Shown here piece by piece: positions 21,988 to 27,416 of a stretch of 27,416 nucleotides of DNA. Numbering within the stretch: position 1 is the stretch's first letter; each line of letters begins with the position of its first letter. The translations under genes were made by a program, and so were the position numbers. The notes beneath the pieces were generated by a model, which saw only the letters and a program-made list of their open reading frames with translations, was not told the DNA's origin and ran no database searches. Source of the DNA: a virus. The stretch is taken from positions 1 through 27,416 of IMG/VR virus record IMGVR_UViG_3300020582_000031. One strand, 5' to 3'.

Positions 21988-22212
21988 TTAACGCCTCTTC
22001 GTTTGAAGCGTGCTGGCCCACTGTACCAACTGCACCGCATTGTGGGTACCCGATATTTCACGCAGCGCGTCCCGGTGACAGCCCACGGTATTAGGCGCGA
22101 TCCCCAGCAGTTCTGCGATCTTCTTGGTTGAGTACCCCTGGCACACGAGCTTCAGGACCTCCAGTCGACGCGGCGTCAGGCGCATCACAGAAGGCTTAGG
22201 CAAGGCCTTCAC
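21988..22212 (-). CDS. LuxR/NarL-type helix-turn-helix regulator, 74 aa
   Basis: The whole protein is one DNA-binding domain: LTPRRLEVLKLVCQGYSTKKIAELLGIAPNTVGCHRDALRE. This matches the LuxR/NarL pattern L-T-x-R-E-x-E-V-L, G-x-S-x-K-x-I-A and S/T-x-x-T-V-x-x-H, except that the scaffold helix uses GCH instead of KxH. There is no sensor domain. It has a GTG start with GGAG, coupled to the upstream stop (GTGA). It could be a phage transcription switch or act on host genes, and its binding site is not identified. Confidence 0.75.
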   Translation of the reverse strand: MKALPKPSVMRLTPRRLEVLKLVCQGYSTKKIAELLGIAPNTVGCHRDALREISGTHNAVQLVQWASTLQTKRR

Positions 22213-22568
22213 GCTTTGCGCTCCTTGAGGGCGTGGAGCAGATCAAAAACCTCCCCTACAGCCCCTACCTGGCCCCTGACGCGGTCCATGTGGTCTCGGT
22301 GAGCTTCGTACCCGACCTTGCTCACCAACAGCGCTTCACAATCCGCAATCGCTTTGCGTAAGTCGCCGTGATACTGGAAGTACAGCTGCAGCACGCAAGC
22401 GCACGGGGTATCTCGTAACTCTTTGGGCATACTATTTCGCACGACGGCCCAAAAGCTGCTCAACCCTCCAGCGAACTGCTCGTGTTGGTTGGCGTCACTC
22501 CTCGATAGGAGCAGCATCAGGCTTGAGACCACGGAATAGTCAGCATCGTATCTATTATCGGCTTTCAT
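22209..22568 (-). CDS. Hypothetical protein, 119 aa
   Basis: It has a strong AGGACGAAC leader before the ATG. It is an all-helical protein with SSLMLLLSRSDANQHEQFAGGLSSFW, a Cys pair (CACVLQLYFQYHGD) and a final helix (GEVFDLLHALKERKA). It overlaps the LuxR-like gene by four bases, so it is co-translated with it. The function is unknown. Confidence 0.55.
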   Translation of the reverse strand: MKADNRYDADYSVVSSLMLLLSRSDANQHEQFAGGLSSFWAVVRNSMPKELRDTPCACVLQLYFQYHGDLRKAIADCEALLVSKVGYEAHRDHMDRVRGQVGAVGEVFDLLHALKERKA

Positions 22569-22644
22569 GTTCGTCCTATTAGCATTAGTTAAAACTCAAT
22601 CGTCACCTGCACCTTACTCCCTTAATAGGTATTTGTACATAGTG

Positions 22645-22983
22645 TTAGGTTTTAGGTGCTAGTAGGTTGTCGACGACTTCGTCTAGCTGCTTACTGTGAT
22701 ACTTAACAACCCAACCCGAGACAGTATCTTGCTCCACTACAGACAGCTCCGCCCTGGGCGCACGCAGCTTGCTATAGCGCTCCGCATCCTGCTTTAGCGA
22801 GTTAATGTAGTAGCTACATCCATAGCGAGTTAATGTAGTAGCTACATCCATAGCGCGACGATCGTTTTCTTTAGTGCATACGAGACATGGTGTTTTACGC
22901 GCATCCTTCATAGAACCATAGCCTAATGCGGTTTCTCCTACGCCATGCTTGGGACAAATATAAAATAACGGTGGTTTATTCAT
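22645..22983 (-). CDS. Zinc-knuckle protein altered by a 28-bp duplication, 112 aa
   Basis: Cys10, His13, Cys33 and Cys36 form a CxxH...CxxC zinc site like the protein at 21422. The middle of the gene contains two tandem copies of a 28-base unit. Because 28 is not a multiple of three, the copies are read in different frames, as AMDVATTLTR then YGCSYYINSL. Removing one copy would stop the frame at CGC-TAA after the first, near residue 54. So the long C-terminal half depends on the duplication, and this is a recent rearrangement or a fused gene. The function is unknown. Confidence 0.6.
   Translation of the reverse strand: MNKPPLFYICPKHGVGETALGYGSMKDARKTPCLVCTKENDRRAMDVATTLTRYGCSYYINSLKQDAERYSKLRAPRAELSVVEQDTVSGWVVKYHSKQLDEVVDNLLAPKT
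22797..22852. repeat. Tandem direct repeat, two identical 28-bp units
   Basis: Units at 22797-22824 and 22825-22852 are identical over 28 bases, with three more matching bases beyond. Each contains the inverted pair ATGTAG/CTACAT around TAG, so the repeat could also be a protein-binding site. It lies inside a coding region and shifts its frame. Confidence 0.9.
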
Positions 22984-23037
22984 GTTGGTTTCATCCTATT
23001 ATCGTTAATACACATAGCGGTTTATGTATATAGTCAT

Positions 23038-23430
23038 CTACCAGAGAAGTCTCCAAGGCTCCCGCACACAATCGACCGGCCGTTGAAGTCTACCCTGTTT
23101 GCGTAAGGTAGCTCTTACCGGCGTTAAACTGCCCCACCCTATACCGGCTTTAATCGCCTCCCGACACATCTCTGCGCTGCGCATCTGATTACCGTATTCC
23201 TGCATCGTAGAAAGAAACCACTGTTCTACCTCAATAACCCTGGCGGTTCTACGTAGCGGCTTTGGAGTTATTTCCTCTTGTACTTCGGGGTTAAGCAAAA
23301 ATTGGCGTATAGCGGTTCGTATAAGCTTTGAACGCGTCATACGCCGTTTAGTGGCCAGCTTATCCAGCTTCGCTATTAATCCCCGTGGAGCCCCGAAAAG
23401 TACATTTATTTTTCTTTTGGTTTTCATCAT
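23038..23430 (-). CDS. Ribbon-helix-helix DNA-binding protein, 130 aa
   Basis: Start ATG 23430 is chosen because of GAGGG upstream. A much longer frame upstream reads through the repeat region and looks non-coding. Residues 1-50, KRKINVLFGAPRGLIAKLDKL then MTRSKLIRTAIRQFLL, form a beta strand and two helices of Arc/CopG type, with basic residues on the strand for DNA contact. The C-terminal 60 residues form a second helical region. RHH proteins bind as dimers to short inverted or direct repeats. The CGATCA array lies immediately upstream, so it is a likely self-repressor, ori regulator or initiator partner. Confidence 0.75.
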   Translation of the reverse strand: MMKTKRKINVLFGAPRGLIAKLDKLATKRRMTRSKLIRTAIRQFLLNPEVQEEITPKPLRRTARVIEVEQWFLSTMQEYGNQMRSAEMCREAIKAGIGWGSLTPVRATLRKQGRLQRPVDCVREPWRLLW

Positions 23431-23463
23431 CTTACCCTCGCGCGCATGTATGCACACCCTAAA

Positions 23464-23638
23464 TGATCGTTTGAATGGTTTTAATATATAAAAAATAGTA
23501 TTCCACCATCGATCACATATAGAACGGTGGTATGATCGTTGGTGAGTATATATGCTTTTACCAGCGATCACACCAACGATCAATATGTGATTGATGGTGA
23601 AATACGGTAAATACAGCATAAACCCCTTCCAACGATCA
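23464..23638. repeat. Array of CGATCA/TGATCG sites, candidate operator or replication origin
   Basis: Six copies of the hexamer CGATCA or its complement TGATCG lie in 175 bases, at 23465-ish, 23510, 23533, 23565, 23577 and 23633, most inside AACGATCA-like 8-mers. A diverged TGATTGATGG copy lies near 23589. An AT-rich stretch (23479-23500) lies among them. It sits between the replication gene and an RHH regulator, as iterons or operators would. A TATACT-type -10 on the minus strand (23545-23550) abuts one site. Confidence 0.6.
23498..23605. repeat. Large nested inverted repeat, cruciform-like
   Basis: Outer arms 23498-23520 and 23583-23605 match inverted over 21 of 23 bases (core CACCATC-ATCACATAT). 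Inner arms TGATCGTTGGTG (23533-23544) and CACCAACGATCA (23571-23582) are a perfect 12-bp match. The right inner and outer arms are contiguous, while the left pair is separated by 12 bases. Such a palindrome can extrude a cruciform and is typical of origins or multi-dimer binding sites. Confidence 0.75.
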
Positions 23639-23639
23639 C

Positions 23640-25547
23640 CTACGTAGGTATACGTGAGGCGTCTTCATCTTCTTCAGGTAACGCCCACCTAAACGAGTTC
23701 TTACCTGCTTTTAGCTTTATTACTTTCAATTCAGCAGCCGCCCGGGTCAAAGTTATCCCTCGAATACCCGCATCTTCGGCTTGTTTATGTATTTCCCAGT
23801 TATTAACTGAGCCTTTGGACAGAAGCTTTTTCAAGAATTTAACCGCGATTGCAATCTTGGAGCCCTCGCCTTCCGTGCCTTCGGCTTCCGCGAGAATCGA
23901 CTGCGGGCTACCCTCTAACCTTCTACCCCACGCGATGCGTGTCAACTCGGTCTTCGTCTCCTCCTCAAATGTATATTCATACCCGACCCCACGCCCTCGG
24001 CCTTGCGTCTTCTCGCAAAAGAACACCCAGCGGTTGGGCACCTTGTCGTCTCCCGCATCGATCGCACCTACCATCAATGACAATCGAGGAGCCTGCGTCC
24101 ACGCACCGCTTCCCGTAACGCGCTCGCCTGGAGTCTTCCCCTTACTGCCCTTGTTAACGTGATGAATACCCAACACAGCGGCCTTGTGCTTCCTGCCGAG
24201 CGCAATGAGGGAGTCCAGCCCCTTGCGTACTTCCGCAGCGGAGTTTGAATCCCGTTGCACAACCGAAATAGCGGGGTCGATGATGACGAGCGAAACCTCC
24301 CCCAGCTGCGCACAGGCCCGGCTCAGCTTCTCCATGTCGACCGCAGGGTTGAAAGCGCGCTTCTTGCCTTTCTCATCTACTTCATCGACAAAATACACTC
24401 GTGTTTGATCAGCTCCTGCAAACCTCAATCGAGGCTTTACCGTATCTCCCAAATCATCCTCACCCGTCCAGAGAATGACGTTGCCACGCCGGCACCGCGT
24501 ACCATCGGGCCACGCACCCCCTGTAGAAACCACTTTGGCCATTTCAAGCGTCAAGGTCGACTTCAGCGAGCCGCCAGCTCCCGACAACAAATGCAGCTTA
24601 TTGCGCGCAAGGAACCCCTTCCACAACCAATCGACACGCTCCTCCGGTACATCCGCCGCACTCAACAACTCCACTTTAGCTTCGTCCGCCTGACGCTTCT
24701 CCTGCTCTTCCGTCAATACGTTATTTTTCTTACGTGCAATGTAGAGAACCTTGTCCTTACCGTCCGTGTGTTGGTACGGGGGCTCGCAATGCTCCAAGTC
24801 ATATTGCAACAGCGCTTGTCCTATCTCGCGAGTGGATAAGCCCATTTTGCGATAGTGATATGCCCGCGCGCTCAACGCATCGTTTCTCCCCCCCTCTTTG
24901 AACTTGCGCGCATCGCGACTCTCGACTTCCAGGGCAATCCCCCCTTCCTGGCTGTTCGGCGCCCGACCTCCCGCCAGCTTTTTACATAACTCCGATAACC
25001 ATCCCGGTAACTCACCCAGCTCTCCGAATGCCTCACCCCCATGGGCGGGCCACCACACGACATACCCCCCCTCTCCCCGCACATCGATGGTGTCAGAGCT
25101 TTTACTGATCCGAATTCCGGACCCCTCTGGATATTGGTACAGCAGGTGCTTACCGCGGCGCGTGCAGTGCATGCGGAACGTCCCAAGCTTCGCCCGATGC
25201 CTCTGGAACCAGTCGCCACTCTTGGGGTCGCAATCGATGGCCACCAAACCGCTTACCGAGCCTGTAGGTACCCCTATGAGGGCTTGGGGGTACCTACGCC
25301 ACCACCTGGCCACGATCTCGGCGTCCTGGGTCGCCTCCTTGAAGCCTGTCTTGGTAAGTGGTGACTTACTGACCCCGTCACAGGGGAACACGGGGTAGTC
25401 CCGAGCCACTGCGAGCGCGGTCCGGATTTCGGGGGTGAGCGCAATAGGCTCCCCGTGACCATTGGCACCATTGCCGGCGCCGTTCCTCTTGACTTTTCGA
25501 ACGAGGGTAGATTGACGACCGATGCGCTCGTCGGTTAACTTGGCCAT
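23640..25547 (-). CDS. Primase-polymerase / RepA-type helicase replication protein
   Basis: I start at ATG 25547 (MAKLTDERIGRQ). A GTG at 25598 would add 17 residues with little support. Residues 51-165 are a prim-pol domain: DYPVFPCDG, KSPLTKTGFKEAT, PTGSVSGLVAIDCD (catalytic DxD-type, about 104-107) and DVRGEGGYVV. Residues about 300-520 are a RecA-fold ATPase: Walker A LLSGAGGSLKST (about 320-331), WTGEDD, Walker B VSLVIIDP (about 418-425) and GIHHVNKG, as in RSF1010 RepA-like helicases. A C-terminal winged-helix-like segment follows. The 635-residue fusion makes primers and unwinds DNA. It ends at the repeat array, which may be its origin. It is probably the only replication protein in this window. 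Confidence 0.88.
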   Translation of the reverse strand: MAKLTDERIGRQSTLVRKVKRNGAGNGANGHGEPIALTPEIRTALAVARDYPVFPCDGVSKSPLTKTGFKEATQDAEIVARWWRRYPQALIGVPTGSVSGLVAIDCDPKSGDWFQRHRAKLGTFRMHCTRRGKHLLYQYPEGSGIRISKSSDTIDVRGEGGYVVWWPAHGGEAFGELGELPGWLSELCKKLAGGRAPNSQEGGIALEVESRDARKFKEGGRNDALSARAYHYRKMGLSTREIGQALLQYDLEHCEPPYQHTDGKDKVLYIARKKNNVLTEEQEKRQADEAKVELLSAADVPEERVDWLWKGFLARNKLHLLSGAGGSLKSTLTLEMAKVVSTGGAWPDGTRCRRGNVILWTGEDDLGDTVKPRLRFAGADQTRVYFVDEVDEKGKKRAFNPAVDMEKLSRACAQLGEVSLVIIDPAISVVQRDSNSAAEVRKGLDSLIALGRKHKAAVLGIHHVNKGSKGKTPGERVTGSGAWTQAPRLSLMVGAIDAGDDKVPNRWVFFCEKTQGRGRGVGYEYTFEEETKTELTRIAWGRRLEGSPQSILAEAEGTEGEGSKIAIAVKFLKKLLSKGSVNNWEIHKQAEDAGIRGITLTRAAAELKVIKLKAGKNSFRWALPEEDEDASRIPT

Positions 25548-25815
25548 GTGTGAGTTTTCTCGTGCGTGATAGGGACCCCGCCTGTTTCGAGGCAGCACCA
25601 GGAGTGGGCGGGTCGTCCTTTTTTGAATTGTGAAAGTCTGGTGACGCTAGCCCCCGCGAAGCTTAGCCGTCAAGCCTTCTTCCGCCGCAGCGTGGAATCC
25701 TCAGGCAGTTGGTGGAAGGCAGCCCATTAGCAACCTAACTTCAAACACTTATCGGGCCAAAAGCAAGTCACTGCACACTTCCACACATGCGGTTTTGAGA
25801 GTCTTGCAGGCTTTC
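25548..25815. other. Gene-free spacer upstream of the primase gene
   Basis: In 268 bases I see no convincing gene on either strand. On the minus strand there is an AAAAAAGGACGACC Shine-Dalgarno-like run near 25620 with no start codon at useful distance, a CCCGCC/GGCGGG inverted pair (about 25577-25612), and a TTGACG hexamer without a matching -10. It may hold the primase leader, a small RNA or a binding site. None can be supported. Confidence 0.4.
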
Positions 25816-26001
25816 TTAACGAGTTTTGCGGGCACTAGCTTCCCTACACGCATCGTCTAAGTGCGCCACCAACACTTTGAACATGCGCTCATCGAGCGCA
25901 AACGCGGCAAACGACTTGATCGCTTCCGAGTATTTGGGGCGCGAGGGGTCTAATAGCTCACGCACGAGCTTAGCGTAGCCTGGGATACGTCGTACGGTCA
26001 T
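25816..26001 (-). CDS. Hypothetical small protein, 61 aa
   Basis: The ATG overlaps the previous stop by four bases. It is a helical protein with YAKLVRELLDPSRPKYSEAI, then FAAFALDERMFKVLVAHLDDAC. No motif is recognised. It is likely an early-expressed accessory protein, since it lies in the leftward operon that starts at the helix-turn-helix gene. Confidence 0.5.
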   Translation of the reverse strand: MTVRRIPGYAKLVRELLDPSRPKYSEAIKSFAAFALDERMFKVLVAHLDDACREASARKTR

Positions 26002-26204
26002 ACGTTATCCAGAGGGTCTAGTTTGCGAATCCGCCTAGAGACTTCTTTGGCACGCTCCACTATGCGCAAGTCGAAGCATTGTACTGACTGTGGATCAGAT
26101 TCCCACTCCGCAATAACTAAACGGAGTATGGCTAGGGCTTCACGTCGTAAAGTCCATACTTCCTCCATTTCCCGCTGCGCTTTTTCAGTTAGTTGAGGTC
26201 TCAT
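25998..26204 (-). CDS. Hypothetical helical protein, 68 aa
   Basis: AAGGT lies before the ATG. The protein is almost entirely charged helix (KAQREMEEVWTLRREALAIL and RIVERAKEVSRRIRKLDP), probably a coiled coil or helical hairpin. It is coupled to the following gene. The function is unknown. Confidence 0.5.
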   Translation of the reverse strand: MRPQLTEKAQREMEEVWTLRREALAILRLVIAEWESDPQSVQCFDLRIVERAKEVSRRIRKLDPLDNV

Positions 26205-26320
26205 AGTGTTACCTTCCTAATTTTCGGTAGGTAGGGAGAATTGCGTGCAAAAGCATTCATGGCCCAATCGGGAAGGGGTGGCGTCTTGCGGGAATTCGCC
26301 CCAACGCCCAAAAGTGGGGT

Positions 26321-26521
26321 TCATAGGGGCTTGATCTCCTCGACTCGCCGTAACCCCAGCTTTTCCAAAAGCTTTTCGCTCGGCGTTGCATGGTCACCTG
26401 TACGCAGTCTCCACAGATAGACGCGGCTGATACCTAAGTCCATTGCCGCCTCTTTCAGCGTGCGGCGTTGGGCGATGTATTTCTCGATCTGCCGCTGTAG
26501 CGGCGTAAGTGACTGTTTCAT
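26321..26521 (-). CDS. Cro/CI-like helix-turn-helix regulator, 66 aa
   Basis: The segment LTPLQRQIEKYIAQRRTLKEAAMDLGISRVYLWRLRTGDHATPSEKLLEKLGL, read in parts, has the helix-turn-helix pattern: KEAAMDLGIS (recognition turn) then RVYLWRLRTG. It has the size of a stand-alone Cro-like repressor and no other domain. It is transcribed leftward from a promoter overlapping the rightward one, the classic set-up for a switch. It probably binds the 109-base region between the divergent genes. Confidence 0.75.
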   Translation of the reverse strand: MKQSLTPLQRQIEKYIAQRRTLKEAAMDLGISRVYLWRLRTGDHATPSEKLLEKLGLRRVEEIKPL

Positions 26522-26541
26522 ATTTAGGTAACCCTAGCACA

Positions 26542-26592
26542 GTATCCGATGCAAAAAAAGGTTGCACAACGGTGAAACACTAGAGTAAGCTC
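26542..26592. promoter_or_regulatory. Divergent overlapping promoters at the control region
   Basis: Rightward: TTGCAC (26563-26568), 18-base spacer, TAAGCT (26587-26592). Leftward: TTGTGC (plus 26565-26570), 17-base spacer, GATACT (plus 26542-26547). The two -35 boxes overlap at GTTGCACAAC, itself nearly symmetrical, so one bound protein or polymerase would exclude the other. A leftward HTH gene and a rightward operon start on either side. Confidence 0.55.
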
Positions 26593-26629
26593 TCGCACAT
26601 CGAACAACGCACTAAACGGGAGACGATAA

Positions 26630-26794
26630 TGGACAAGCAGTTGAAGAGGGAATTGGCCAAGTTGGATAAAAAATTCCGTGCAGGGTTACTAAACATGCTG
26701 GAATGGCAGACCCTGAAGGATGAAGCCTTCACAGCCGCGCGTCTTCGTGAACAGAGTCTCGCAAAGACAATCCTCGCAACAGGGCCGCTTTGAG
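26630..26794 (+). CDS. Small rightward protein, 54 aa
   Basis: It is too short for common cut-offs but has a good GGGAG site and the divergent promoter just upstream. The protein is helical and amphipathic (MDKQLKRELAKLDKKF, LLNMLEWQTLKDEAFTAARL). It is the first gene of the rightward operon, like the small early or host-takeover proteins of other phages. No family is recognised. Confidence 0.6.
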
Positions 26795-26859
26795 TTCATC
26801 GCCGTAGCGTCAGACCAGAGCGCTATACGATGCACTTAGTCAACCCGCAGGAGAATAAA

Positions 26860-27416
<557 letters not shown>

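Noticed and set aside
23431-23619. N-terminal extension of the RHH protein by 63 residues
   Set aside because: It would translate the inverted-repeat region. The ATG at 23430 has a ribosome binding site and begins the RHH fold directly.

Overview
This window is part of a tailed double-stranded DNA bacteriophage genome (Caudoviricetes). The evidence is a terminase pair, a portal, a scaffold-like protein, a major capsid protein, a collagen-like tail fibre, a primase-polymerase/helicase replication protein and many small overlapping genes. There is no host housekeeping gene. Base and codon use and the Ala-rich GCC-repeat protein suggest a moderately GC-rich proteobacterial host, which is inference. 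No integrase or lysis enzyme is visible, so lifestyle is undecided.

Layout: nearly everything from 1 to 26521 is on the minus strand and reads right to left. In that direction: (a) a control region at 26321-26630, with a Cro/CI-like helix-turn-helix gene facing away from a short rightward operon through back-to-back overlapping promoters; (b) two small genes, a gene-free spacer, and the primase-polymerase/helicase (23640-25547); (c) a dense inverted-repeat and CGATCA-site region (23464-23638), a candidate replication origin or operator, followed by a ribbon-helix-helix protein; (d) small zinc-knuckle and regulator genes ending at a strong terminator (21303-21340); (e) a tRNA-like element whose halves are in permuted order (21212-21289); (f) the small terminase, then about 6.9 kb of small accessory genes including a DnaQ-like nuclease and a secreted fibronectin-like protein; (g) a GIY-YIG homing endonuclease abutting a large terminase that itself carries an intein; (h) the late morphogenesis operon: portal, an Acb2/Tad1-like small protein, a His-rich protein, a GroES-like co-chaperonin, scaffold, capsid, a structured RNA, virion proteins including a tandem duplicate pair, and a collagen-like fibre running off the left edge.

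At the right edge the plus strand carries a short gene missed by common length cut-offs and a protein that dissolves into a GCC trinucleotide repeat coding for poly-alanine, cut by the window end.

The most unusual items are the circularly permuted tRNA-like element, the double homing-endonuclease load on the large terminase, the candidate cyclic-nucleotide sponge inside the late operon, and the inverted-repeat region next to the replication gene. All functional calls come from reading motifs. No database search was run.
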